This document shows, piece after piece, positions 1 to 6,633 of a stretch of DNA of 7,433 bases (positions are counted from its first letter, which is position 1; every line of letters starts with the position of its first letter). This DNA is from Oscillospiraceae bacterium (GTDB lineage Bacteria > Bacillota > Clostridia > Oscillospirales > Oscillospiraceae). The stretch is from contig JAEDEN010000076.1 of NCBI GenBank assembly GCA_016293265.1, forward strand, positions 1-7,433, in the 5' to 3' direction. The notes beneath the pieces were generated by a model. It was not told the origin of the DNA, did not search any database, and saw nothing but the letters and a program-made list of their open reading frames with translations. Made by a program: the position numbers and the translations under genes.

Positions 1-598
1 CGATGGTGTTGGTCTTGCCGATGGCGCCGGTGAGCTTGCGCAGGGCCTGGCTCATAAGGCGGGCGTGGAGGCCCACGTAGCTGTCCCCCATCTCGCCTTC
101 GATCTCAGCCCTGGGCACCAGGGCCGCCACGGAATCCACCACGATGACGTCGATGGCGCCGGAGCGCACCAGGGCCTCCGTGATCTCCAGGGCCTGCTCG
201 CCGGTATCCGGCTGGGAGATGAGCATCTCCTCCACGTTCACCCCCAGGGCCCGGGCATAGGTGGGGTCCAGGGCGTGCTCGGCGTCCACGAAGGCCACCT
301 CTCCGCCCCGCTTCTGGGCCTCGGCCACCACATGGAGGGCCAGAGTGGTCTTACCGGAGGACTCCGGCCCGTAGATCTCCACGATGCGGCCCCTGGGGAG
401 GCCGCCGATGCCCAGGGCCACGTCCAGGGCCAGGGAGCCTGTGGGGATGAAATCCACATTCATCTCCGCCCCGTCGCTGAAGCGCATGATGGAACCCTTG
501 CCGTATGCCTTTTCGATCTGCGCCATGGCAGCCTCGATGGCCTTTTTCTTGTCGGAAGCCGGTGCCGCAGGGGGCAGCGGTGCTTTCTCCTTTGCCAT
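1..598 (-). CDS. recA: RecA recombinase, N-terminal part (C-terminus off the left edge)
   Basis: RecA forms ATP-dependent filaments on single-stranded DNA, drives homologous strand exchange and acts as co-protease for LexA cleavage in the SOS response. The frame is open from the ATG at 598 to the left edge, giving 199 codons of the usual 340-360. Visible landmarks are the N-terminal oligomerisation helix with KGSIM (about residues 34-38), the Walker A loop GPESSGKT (77-84), the DAEHALDP segment with the catalytic Glu (E107, equivalent to E. coli E96) and the Walker B strand VIVVDS (151-156). The start is set by an AGGAGG ribosome binding site seven bases upstream. The N-terminus has a short Pro/Ala/Lys-rich leader (residues 4-19) that is longer than in Bacillus RecA. 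It lies 48 bases after prmC on the same strand with no terminator between, so co-transcription is likely. Identity is certain; the missing C-terminus cannot be assessed. Confidence 0.98.
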   Translation of the reverse strand, partial: MAKEKAPLPPAAPASDKKKAIEAAMAQIEKAYGKGSIMRFSDGAEMNVDFIPTGSLALDVALGIGGLPRGRIVEIYGPESSGKTTLALHVVAEAQKRGGEVAFVDAEHALDPTYARALGVNVEEMLISQPDTGEQALEITEALVRSGAIDVIVVDSVAALVPRAEIEGEMGDSYVGLHARLMSQALRKLTGAIGKTNTI

Positions 599-604
599 AA
601 TACG

Positions 605-611
605 TCCTCCT
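605..611 (-). promoter_or_regulatory. Ribosome binding site of recA
   Basis: On the minus strand AGGAGGA stands seven bases before the recA ATG at 598. It is a near-consensus Shine-Dalgarno sequence. It fixes the start and suggests that recA is translated strongly and independently of prmC. Confidence 0.85.
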
Positions 612-646
612 GTATATCAGAATTCATGTTTGATGGATGAAACCGG

Positions 647-1513
647 TCAGATCTCCGTGCAGAGGGTGCCGAACACCACCCGGGGGATGCCTCCCAGGTC
701 CTTGACGATCTGGATGTCGCCGAAGCCCTGGGTGCGCATCAGCCGCAGCACGTCGTCCGCCTGGCCGGCGCCTACTTCGAAGTAGAGGCGGCCGCCGGGG
801 GTAAGGGCGTCCCTCCATTTTTCGGAGATGGCCCGGTAGAAGTCAAGGCCGTCCTCGCCGCCGTCCAGGGCCAGGTGGGGCTCATAGTCCCGCACAGAGG
901 CGTCCAGGCCGGCGATGTCCTGCCGGGGGATGTAAGGGGGATTGCTGACGATGCACCGGAACTCTCCCAGAGTCCGCTCCGGCTTTTCCCGGGCGTCCAC
1001 CTGGATGGGCACCACCCGCCCGCTCAGGCCGTTGCGGCGGATATTCTGGCGGCAGATCTTCAGCGCCGCGTCGGAATACTCCCCCAGCACCACCCGGGTG
1101 TCCGGCACCTGGGCGGCCACGGCAAGGCCGATGCAGCCGCTGCCGGCGCAAAGGTCCAGCACCCGGCACTCCCCCTGGGTCTTGAGGTAGTCGATGGCCT
1201 CCCGGGCCAGCACCTCCGTGTCCGGCCGGGGAATGAGCACGTCGGCGGAGATATCCAGGGGCAGGCCGTAAAACTCCCACTCGCCGATGAGGTAGGCCAC
1301 CGGCTCCCCGGCCAGGTGCCGCTCCACCAGCTCCCGCACCCGTTGCTCCAGCTCCGGGGAGGCGTAGAGGCTGCCGTCCCGGGTCAATTCCTCCCGGGTC
1401 TTGCCGGTGCCGAAGCACACCAGCTCCCGGGCCTCCAGCGTGGAGGCGGCGATGCCGCTGGAGCGGAGCTGCCGCCGGATGTCCAAATAGAGATTGTTAT
1501 ATGTAATGGCCAT
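647..1513 (-). CDS. prmC: Peptide chain release factor N5-glutamine methyltransferase PrmC
   Basis: PrmC (HemK) is a cytoplasmic SAM-dependent enzyme that methylates the Gln of the GGQ motif in release factors RF1 and RF2, which raises termination efficiency. The 288-residue product has the normal family length. Residues 1-85 form the helical N-terminal release-factor-binding domain. IPRPDTE (94-100) is the family signature before the Rossmann fold. DLCAGSGCIGL (120-130) is SAM-binding motif I and NPPY (191-194) is the catalytic substrate-Gln motif. The YEPHLALDGG segment (210-219) is also typical. The start at 1513 is three bases after the stop of the DUF1385 gene. The only purine-rich site (AAGGAT) is about 12 bases upstream, so translational coupling is plausible. 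In many clostridia DUF1385 and prmC are followed by prfA; here recA follows instead. Confidence 0.96.
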   Translation of the reverse strand: MAITYNNLYLDIRRQLRSSGIAASTLEARELVCFGTGKTREELTRDGSLYASPELEQRVRELVERHLAGEPVAYLIGEWEFYGLPLDISADVLIPRPDTEVLAREAIDYLKTQGECRVLDLCAGSGCIGLAVAAQVPDTRVVLGEYSDAALKICRQNIRRNGLSGRVVPIQVDAREKPERTLGEFRCIVSNPPYIPRQDIAGLDASVRDYEPHLALDGGEDGLDFYRAISEKWRDALTPGGRLYFEVGAGQADDVLRLMRTQGFGDIQIVKDLGGIPRVVFGTLCTEI

Positions 1514-1516
1514 GGA

Positions 1517-2494
1517 TTACCACACATCCTTACCTTTTTCCTGGGGCAGCACCAGCTCCAAAGAGCGGATGGCGCACTCGATCATGCTGTCGTCAGGCTC
1601 GTTGGTGGTGAAGTTCTGCAGCCACATCCCCGGGGCGGAGAGGAGCCTTGCCAGCCCCCCCTCCTGGGAATGGCGGCCCACCCAGCGGTTGAATTCATAG
1701 GTGATGCCCACCACCAGAGGCAGCAGCAGCAAATGCACCAGCGTGCGCAGGAAGGGATTGGTCATGGGGAAGAAACCGAAAAAGATGCCGGAGACGATGA
1801 TGGAGACGCAGATCACCACGAACAAAAAGCTGGTGCCGCAGCGGGGATGATGCTTGGGCTGGGAGCGGACGTTCTCCACCGTCAGGGGGAGGCCCGCCTC
1901 ATAGCAGAAAATGGTCTTGTGTTCCGCGCCATGGTACTGAAAGACCCGGTAGATGTCGCTCTGCCTGGAGCAGACCGCCAGGTAGAGGATGAAGATGGCC
2001 ACCTTCAGCACACCCTCCACCACGTTGCGCCCCCAGAGGGGGAAGCCGGGGAAGAAGTAGAGGATTCCGCCGGTGGCCAGGGTGGGCAGCACCATGAAGA
2101 GGAACACGGAAAGGCCCACGCCCAGGATCACCGCCAGGGTGATGATGAGGGATTCCAGCTTCTTATCGGAAAAATGCTTCTCCAGCCACAGGTCCAGCTT
2201 GGAGGGCTGGGCGGACTCCTCGTCGGGATAGAACTCTGCGGAGTACATCAGCGCCTTGACGCCGCTGACCATGGAGGCCAGGAAATTCACCGTGCCCCGG
2301 ATGAGGGGGAGCCCCAAAACCGGGTAGCGGTCCTTGATGAACCGCAGCTCCTCCACCTTTTCCACCAGCTTTCTCTCCTGGTCCCGCACCACGATGGCCT
2401 GCTTTTCAGGCCCCCGCATCATGATGCCCTCGATAAGCGCCTGTCCGCCGATGCTGGTGCGGAAGGCGCAGGCATTGTTTTCCTTCTTGTTCAT
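1517..2494 (-). CDS. DUF1385 (YqhQ family) integral membrane protein
   Basis: This protein of 325 residues belongs to the DUF1385 family (B. subtilis YqhQ, COG3872), described as a predicted metal-dependent enzyme whose function is not established. The family signature GGQALIEGIMMRGP is at residues 16-29. The other conserved blocks are HGAEHKTIFCYE (188-199) and HPRCGTSFL (216-224), whose His, Glu and Cys residues could ligate a metal. Hydrophobic segments at about 115-138, 157-175, 221-241 and 249-266 suggest four membrane passes, with the conserved polar blocks between them. The ATG at 2494 has a GGAAAGGA-type ribosome binding site. The gene heads the DUF1385-prmC-recA unit and overlaps neither neighbour. 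DUF1385 next to prmC is a common Firmicutes arrangement. Family assignment is secure; the biochemical role is unknown. Confidence 0.93.
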   Translation of the reverse strand: MNKKENNACAFRTSIGGQALIEGIMMRGPEKQAIVVRDQERKLVEKVEELRFIKDRYPVLGLPLIRGTVNFLASMVSGVKALMYSAEFYPDEESAQPSKLDLWLEKHFSDKKLESLIITLAVILGVGLSVFLFMVLPTLATGGILYFFPGFPLWGRNVVEGVLKVAIFILYLAVCSRQSDIYRVFQYHGAEHKTIFCYEAGLPLTVENVRSQPKHHPRCGTSFLFVVICVSIIVSGIFFGFFPMTNPFLRTLVHLLLLPLVVGITYEFNRWVGRHSQEGGLARLLSAPGMWLQNFTTNEPDDSMIECAIRSLELVLPQEKGKDVW

Positions 2495-2518
2495 GGGGTT
2501 TCCTTTCCTGTTATTGGT

Positions 2519-2547
2519 ATTCTATCACATAGGCAAATCAAAATCAA
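2519..2547 (-). promoter_or_regulatory. Candidate sigma-A promoter for DUF1385-prmC-recA
   Basis: On the minus strand TTGATT (2542-2547) serves as a -35 and TAGAAT (2519-2524) as a -10, separated by exactly 17 bases. The -10 matches consensus at five of six positions and the -35 at four of six. Transcription would begin near 2512, leaving a leader of about 17 bases that just accommodates the ribosome binding site of the gene starting at 2494. The stretch is markedly AT-rich compared with its surroundings. No intrinsic terminator is visible between the kinase gene and this promoter, so some readthrough from upstream is also possible. Confidence 0.65.
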
Positions 2548-2558
2548 ACATTTGTTCG
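2545..2558 (-). promoter_or_regulatory. LexA/DinR (SOS) box-like operator overlapping the -35
   Basis: The minus strand reads CGAACAAATGTTTG. The Gram-positive LexA (DinR) operator consensus, recalled as CGAACRNRYGTTYC, is matched at 13 of 14 positions. The dyad overlaps the proposed -35 by three bases, where a bound repressor would block RNA polymerase. The unit it would control ends in recA, the classical LexA-regulated gene. The site and its placement are seen in the sequence; repression by LexA is inferred. Confidence 0.65.
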
Positions 2559-2566
2559 AACTTTTC

Positions 2567-4012
2567 TCAGGCACTCCGGCTCTGAAGCCGGATGGTCACC
2601 ACGGTCCCGCCCCCCTGGGCGTTGCCGATCTCAAAGGAGCCGTTGTGGAGGCGGATGATCTCGTCGCACACAGCCAGGCCGATGCCGCTGCCCCGGGCCT
2701 TGGAGGAACCTTTATAGAACTTCTGCTTGACGAAGGGCAGCTCCCCCTCCGGGATGCCGGGGCCGTAGTCCCGGATGCGGATGACCTGCTCCTCCCCCTC
2801 CTGGGTGATGGAGGCGTCGATGCGCTTGCCGGAGCCGCCGTGCTTGGCGGCATTGTCCAAAACGTTGCAAAAGACCTGCTTGAGGCGCTCCGGGTCGCCG
2901 GAGATCTCCGGCAGCAGCTCGTCGCCGCTTTCGTAGTTCAGCTCGATTCCCTCCTGCCGGAACAGCTCCCGGTAGGTGAAAATGGCGTCCTCAAACTCCG
3001 CCTGCAGGTCCACCGGCTCGATGCGCAGCGTGAAGCGGCCGTCCTCCATCTTGGAGAATTCCAGCAGCTCCTCCACCATGGTGGATAGGCGGCGGGACTC
3101 GTTCAAAATGATGCGGATGCCCCGCCGGGTCTGGCGGGGGTCCCCGGTGGGGTCTTCCAGCAGGGTTTCGCCCCAGCCGCTGATGGCGGTGAGGGGGGTG
3201 CGCAGCTCGTGGGAGACGGAGGAGATGAATTCGCTTTTCATCTTCTCGTTCTGGCCGATCTTCATGGACATATCGTTGATGTTCTCCACCAGCTCCCCCA
3301 GCTCGTCGGCGTATTTGTTCTCGATGCGGAAGCCATAGCTTCCCTGGGAGATCCGCTTGGCGGCGTCCGTCACCACCGCCACCGGCTCCACCACGTTATT
3401 GATAAACAGCAGGTTGGAGACGATGACCATGGCAAGGCACATCAGCGCCACCGCCAGAATGGCCAGCGTGGCCAGCATGGCCTGGCGGTTCACCAGGCGC
3501 ATGGAGGTCACAAAGCGCATGATGCCCACCACCCGGCCGTTGGAAAACAGGGGGTGGGACACGGCCATAATCATCTCCCCCGTCTCCGGGTCCTGGCCCC
3601 GGAAGGAGCGCATCTCCTTTTCGTTCAGGGCCCGGGAGATGTCGTCCGTCTCCGGGCTGCTGCCCGCCGTCAGGCCGGAGGAGGAAACGTCGATCCGGCC
3701 GCTGCTGCTGATAAACTGCAGCTCGATATAGTCTTTGTCCTCAAAGGATTCCGCCTGCTGGACGGCCTTCTGGTAATAGCTGTTGTAGCCGTTGCCCATG
3801 AAGTACTCGTTGAAGGAGCCGGCCACCGCCTGGGCCCGGGTCTCCAGGCCCTTTTGCATGGAGCCGTAAAAATAGTTGGAAACGCCGGCGGAGCAGAGTG
3901 TCACCACAACGGTCAGCAGCAAAAACACCGGCATGATGGTGTTCATCAGCCAGCGCTGGCGCAGGCCCCGGATCCGCAGGGCCTTCCGCTTTGCGTTTTT
4001 CTCTTCGCCCAT
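2567..4012 (-). CDS. Membrane sensor histidine kinase (HAMP-HisKA-HATPase)
   Basis: This 481-residue kinase senses a signal at or outside the membrane and phosphorylates the response regulator encoded just upstream. A basic N-terminus precedes the first membrane helix (about 23-45). An extracytoplasmic domain spans about 47-175 and ends in a GRVVGIMRFV strand pattern reminiscent of PAS/Cache-like sensors. The second helix spans about 179-205 and a HAMP linker about 206-258. The HisKA domain has the phospho-accepting H268 in SVSHELRTPL. The ATPase domain has N-box FCNVLDNAAKHG (381-392), DYGPGIP (415-421) and GSGIGLA (441-447). All catalytic motifs are intact. The ATG at 4012 has AAGGAGG only four bases upstream. 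It lies 65 bases after the response regulator gene, so the two form a pair. The stimulus is unknown; the lipoprotein gene ahead of the pair is a candidate partner. Confidence 0.95.
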   Translation of the reverse strand: MGEEKNAKRKALRIRGLRQRWLMNTIMPVFLLLTVVVTLCSAGVSNYFYGSMQKGLETRAQAVAGSFNEYFMGNGYNSYYQKAVQQAESFEDKDYIELQFISSSGRIDVSSSGLTAGSSPETDDISRALNEKEMRSFRGQDPETGEMIMAVSHPLFSNGRVVGIMRFVTSMRLVNRQAMLATLAILAVALMCLAMVIVSNLLFINNVVEPVAVVTDAAKRISQGSYGFRIENKYADELGELVENINDMSMKIGQNEKMKSEFISSVSHELRTPLTAISGWGETLLEDPTGDPRQTRRGIRIILNESRRLSTMVEELLEFSKMEDGRFTLRIEPVDLQAEFEDAIFTYRELFRQEGIELNYESGDELLPEISGDPERLKQVFCNVLDNAAKHGGSGKRIDASITQEGEEQVIRIRDYGPGIPEGELPFVKQKFYKGSSKARGSGIGLAVCDEIIRLHNGSFEIGNAQGGGTVVTIRLQSRSA

Positions 4013-4052
4013 ATTGCCTCCTTACCTGCTCCCCTGCCGCCGCCGGAGTCCT

Positions 4053-4069
4053 TCCCTCCCCCGGAGGGA
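4053..4069. other. Short GC-rich stem-loop between response regulator and kinase genes
   Basis: Seven-base arms TCCCTCC and GGAGGGA are separated by CCC and begin nine bases after the response regulator stop codon. On the minus strand the flanks also carry a near-direct repeat, GGAAGAACTCC and GGAAGGACTCC. No T-tract follows, so this is not a convincing intrinsic terminator. It could tune mRNA stability or the kinase-to-regulator ratio, but no function is shown. Confidence 0.35.
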
Positions 4070-4077
4070 GTTCTTCC

Positions 4078-4764
4078 TTAAAAGCCCCATTTGTAGCCGT
4101 AGCCCCAGACGGTGGTGATGTAAATGGGATTTTGGACGTTGTCCTCGATCTTCAGCCGCAGGCGGCGGATGTTCACGTCCACGATCTTCAGCTCCCCGAA
4201 ATAGTCCCGGCCCCACACGGTATCCAGGATCTCCTCCCGGGAGAGGGCCTTGCCGGGGTTTTCCATGAAATAGCGCATGATGGAATACTCCACCTGGGTC
4301 AGCTTGATGCGCACGCCGTTTTTCTCCAGGGTGCGGTTTCGGGTATTGAGCAAAAAGGGCGGCTGGTGGATCTCCCCGGTCTGGGGAGGGGACTCCCCGC
4401 CGGCCCGGCGGAGCAGCGCATCCACCCGGGCGGTCAGCTCCGCGGGGGAGAAGGGCTTTGTCACATAGTCGTCCGCGCCGGTCATCAATCCCGTCACCTT
4501 GTCCATCTCCTGGGAGCGGGCGGTGAGCATGATGATGCCGATGCGGGTGTTGGTGGCCCGGATGCGGCGGCAGACCTCAAAGCCGTCGATGCCGGGCAGC
4601 ATGATGTCCAGCAGCGCCACCTTGGTGTCCGGGTTCTCCTTCAGCCGCTCCAGGGCCTCCTCGCCGCTTTCCGCCTCGATGACGTCATAGCCCGCCCGGC
4701 GCAGGTTGATGACGATAAAGCTGCGGATGCTGGATTCATCTTCCAAAACCAAAACTTTTTTCAT
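4078..4764 (-). CDS. OmpR/PhoB-family DNA-binding response regulator
   Basis: This 228-residue cytoplasmic regulator accepts phosphate from the adjacent kinase and binds DNA through a winged helix. The receiver domain (1-120) has acidic E8/D9, the phospho-acceptor D53 in LLDIMLPGIDG, the switch residue T81 and K103 in the KPF motif, so it should be phosphorylatable. After a Pro/Gly-rich linker (about 121-133), the Trans_Reg_C domain includes LTQVEYSIMRYFMENPGKALSRE and ends in VWGYGYKWGF. The ATG at 4764 has AAAGGA seven bases upstream. The gene follows the lipoprotein gene by 34 bases and precedes the kinase gene by 65 bases, in the usual regulator-then-kinase order. Target genes cannot be told from the sequence. 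Autoregulation of its own operon is common in this family but is not shown here. Confidence 0.96.
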   Translation of the reverse strand: MKKVLVLEDESSIRSFIVINLRRAGYDVIEAESGEEALERLKENPDTKVALLDIMLPGIDGFEVCRRIRATNTRIGIIMLTARSQEMDKVTGLMTGADDYVTKPFSPAELTARVDALLRRAGGESPPQTGEIHQPPFLLNTRNRTLEKNGVRIKLTQVEYSIMRYFMENPGKALSREEILDTVWGRDYFGELKIVDVNIRRLRLKIEDNVQNPIYITTVWGYGYKWGF

Positions 4765-4798
4765 AGTTCGTTCCTTTCATGGGATCTGGTCAAAATCC

Positions 4799-6151
4799 TC
4801 AGTCGCCGGAGGTCCACTCCGTGGTGATGAGGCTGAAGGCGGCCCGGACCTCGTCCGGCGTAAGGCCGTATTCCCAGGTGTCGTTTGCCTCCAGCAGCTC
4901 GGCGGTGTATTTGGTCTCAGACCGGCTTCTGAGCACAAAGCGGCTGCCCCGGACCGCCTTGATGTCCCGGTTGGGACCGGTGATGGCGGTGATGCGCAGG
5001 AAGGGCGCGGGGATCTGGCCCTCCTGGCTGCGGATGAAGAAGGTGACCGCCGCCTCGTCGGAGGAGGTGGAGCGGCTGACCATGATCCGGTCGGTCCACT
5101 CCTCGGGGAGCTGGAGATACCACCTGCTGTCCATATCGTGGAAGGTGTGCAGCACGGTCTGGGAGGTACCGTTGCTTTGGAACTGCTGCCAGTCCACCCG
5201 GCGGTAGACGTCGCTCTCCTCCCCCCAGAGGGGCAGCTCCACGGGGCAGGGCACCTCCGTCAGTCCGTCGCCGTTCAGGTCGGCGGGATAGAGGGACATG
5301 AAATCCCCGATCTGGCTGCTGACGCCGGTGGCGCCGGAGAGGACGATATTGTTCAGCTCCCCCTCCCCCAGGGTCAGGATATCCGTGATGGCCCGGTTCC
5401 GGTCCGTGACGCCGGTGACGAACAGGGCGGGAACCCCATCCGCCAGCGTCCCCTTGGTCAGGCGGCCCTGGCGGCCAAGCTCCGCCATGGACACGGACAC
5501 GGCGGCGGTGGACTGGTCCACGGCGCCTCCCAGCTTCCAGTTGTAGCAGTCGGCAAAGCCCCTGCCTTCCCCGTCCGCCCGGAGGACCACCAGCTCCTGG
5601 CAGGCGTCCTGGTCCAGGTTGGTGATGGCGTATTTCACATAATCCACGCTTTTGAGCAGCTCCTCCGTGCCGTTCTCACCCAGGGTGTAGACCGACAGGG
5701 CCTGCAGCTCCGTGTTCACCTTCCAGCCCACCACAAGCTCCGTCACGCCGTCGCCGTTGAGGTCGCTGTAGGCGATGCTGGAGATAGCCGAGCCGCTGCC
5801 CTCAATGACGGCGGCAGGCTCATAAGTGTCGTCCCTTCCGGCAAAAATATAGATCTTCAGGGGTTTTTCCTCCCCGGTGCAGCGGAAAAAGGCCAGGGAC
5901 TCCTCCCTGCCGTCGCCGTCCAGGTCTGTCATCTGCACGGGCTGGACGTTGGTGCCGGAGGCAGGGGCGGCATATTCCGCGCCGCTTTCCAGAATGGCCG
6001 TGAGCTGGCTGTTCAGCTCCGTGTATTTGGCGGGGAGCTCCGGGAGGGCGTAAAGCTCCTGGGGATTGAAATTCAGCTTGAAATCGCCCTTGCCGCAGCC
6101 GGTGAGCATCACCGCCGCCAGCGCCAGCACCAGCCAAAGCCGTTTCTTCAT
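4799..6151 (-). CDS. Lipoprotein with FG-GAP/VCBS-like calcium-motif repeats
   Basis: This 450-residue protein is a predicted membrane-anchored lipoprotein of unknown function. MKKR is followed by a hydrophobic stretch and the lipobox LTGC, with C19 as lipidation site. DLDGDGREE (76-84), DLNGDGVTEL (130-139) and DLNGDGLTEV (291-300) are Asp/Asn-rich calcium-binding loops typical of FG-GAP/VCBS beta-propeller blades. NLDQDACQEL (178-187) looks like a decayed copy. The C-terminal 150 residues are beta-rich with no motif I recognise. The frame is open upstream to 6571, but the start at 6151 is preferred because it begins at a signal peptide and has AAAGGAGG six bases upstream. The gene is first in a unit with the response regulator (34 bases downstream) and kinase. 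A role as a sensor accessory or target of that system is an inference from position only. Confidence 0.88.
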   Translation of the reverse strand: MKKRLWLVLALAAVMLTGCGKGDFKLNFNPQELYALPELPAKYTELNSQLTAILESGAEYAAPASGTNVQPVQMTDLDGDGREESLAFFRCTGEEKPLKIYIFAGRDDTYEPAAVIEGSGSAISSIAYSDLNGDGVTELVVGWKVNTELQALSVYTLGENGTEELLKSVDYVKYAITNLDQDACQELVVLRADGEGRGFADCYNWKLGGAVDQSTAAVSVSMAELGRQGRLTKGTLADGVPALFVTGVTDRNRAITDILTLGEGELNNIVLSGATGVSSQIGDFMSLYPADLNGDGLTEVPCPVELPLWGEESDVYRRVDWQQFQSNGTSQTVLHTFHDMDSRWYLQLPEEWTDRIMVSRSTSSDEAAVTFFIRSQEGQIPAPFLRITAITGPNRDIKAVRGSRFVLRSRSETKYTAELLEANDTWEYGLTPDEVRAAFSLITTEWTSGD

Positions 6152-6157
6152 CCGGCG

Positions 6158-6166
6158 CCCTCCTTT
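6158..6166 (-). promoter_or_regulatory. Ribosome binding site fixing the lipoprotein start
   Basis: The minus strand carries AAAGGAGGG six bases before the ATG at 6151. It sits directly ahead of the signal peptide and therefore rules against the longer open frame that begins near 6571. Confidence 0.85.
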
Positions 6167-6202
6167 CCGCCCCTTGTACGATGGGCATAGTTTTACTGAT
6201 AT

Positions 6203-6211
6203 ATGATACCA
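6203..6211 (-). promoter_or_regulatory. Candidate extended -10 promoter for the lipoprotein-regulator-kinase unit
   Basis: The minus strand reads TGGTATCAT, an extended -10 (TGn followed by TATCAT, five of six to consensus). There is no good -35 at the right distance, which is tolerated with an extended -10. Transcription would start near 6196, leaving a leader of about 45 bases that contains the ribosome binding site. Prediction by eye only. Confidence 0.45.
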
Positions 6212-6289
6212 CACCTCCGCCGGATTTGGTAGCATTTCTTTTGATTTTCCATTCATTTTCACACCCTGTTCACATCCTCCCTGTCCCGC

Positions 6290-6318
6290 TTGACAGCCCC
6301 GGGCGGACGTGGTAAATG
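6290..6318 (+). promoter_or_regulatory. Candidate promoter for the PspC-domain gene
   Basis: A perfect -35 TTGACA (6290-6295) is followed after 17 bases by TAAATG (6313-6318), preceded by TGG as in an extended -10. The -10 itself is weak (three of six). A run of ATATAA just downstream gives alternative choices. Together with the leftward promoter it makes the 228-base gap 6152-6379 a divergent promoter region. I see no clear operator or hairpin in the rest of the gap. Confidence 0.45.
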
Positions 6319-6379
6319 ATATAAGCAGAAGACACTCCCGGCCGCAGCGCCGCCACATCATTTGCAAAGGAGAATCACC

Positions 6380-6577
6380 ATGAAGGATAAGAAGCTTTAC
6401 CGGGTGGAAGAGGGCAAGATGCTCTGCGGCGTATGCGGCGGCATCGCCCAGTATTTCGGTGTGGACCCCACCATCATCCGGCTGCTGTGGGCCGCCTTTT
6501 GCCTGGCCGGCGGCTGCGGTATCCCCGCCTATATCATCGCCGCCATCATCATTCCCCGGGAGCCTTCCCACTTCTGA
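6380..6577 (+). CDS. PspC-domain small membrane protein
   Basis: This 65-residue protein is essentially a lone PspC domain. KLYRVEEGKMLCGVCGGIA (5-23) is followed by QYFGVDPTIIRLLW (24-37) and one hydrophobic segment (about 35-58) ending in IIIP, as in the family. PspC in enterobacteria is a membrane component of phage-shock/envelope-stress signalling. Stand-alone short PspC proteins are widespread in Firmicutes, mostly without an assigned role, and no other psp gene is seen here. The ATG at 6380 is chosen over a TTG at 6362 because AAAGGAG (6366-6372) lies seven bases before it and the family begins at this KxLYR motif. It is transcribed divergently from the lipoprotein-kinase unit, so a shared envelope-related regulation is conceivable but not shown. 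Confidence 0.92.
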   Translation: MKDKKLYRVEEGKMLCGVCGGIAQYFGVDPTIIRLLWAAFCLAGGCGIPAYIIAAIIIPREPSHF

Positions 6578-6595
6578 TTATCCCCATAACTGCCC

Positions 6596-6624
6596 TGTAT
6601 ATTGATAAATTAGTCTACTATATT
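6596..6624 (+). promoter_or_regulatory. Weak AT-rich promoter candidate before the GNAT gene
   Basis: The 67-base gap after the PspC gene is strikingly AT-rich. TATATT (6619-6624) resembles a -10 and TGTATA (6596-6601) is a poor -35 at a spacing of 17. No terminator hairpin follows the PspC gene, so the GNAT gene may instead be read through from the upstream promoter. Confidence 0.25.
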
Positions 6625-6633
6625 GTTCATTTT

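Noticed and set aside
619..632. Second, degenerate LexA-like site (CAAACATGAATTCT on the minus strand) just before recA
   Set aside because: It matches only about 10 of 14 consensus positions and I see no plausible promoter beside it; the -10-like ATATA is too close to the ribosome binding site.
875..3088. Very long plus-strand open frame (737 codons) across prmC, DUF1385 and kinase genes
   Set aside because: It is a shadow of minus-strand genes with clear motifs. Its His/Gly/Gln-rich translation is typical of antisense frames in GC-rich DNA and has no domain or ribosome binding site.
4053..4069. Intrinsic terminator between regulator and kinase genes
   Set aside because: The stem is short and lacks a T-tract on either strand.
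3209..6190. Other long plus-strand open frames (3209-4081, 3991-4827, 4706-6190)
   Set aside because: They lie opposite the kinase, regulator and lipoprotein genes and have low-complexity composition with no recognisable motif.
6152..6571. Upstream extension of the lipoprotein frame to 6571
   Set aside because: It runs antisense through the PspC gene and the divergent promoter region. The signal peptide, lipobox and ribosome binding site place the start at 6151.
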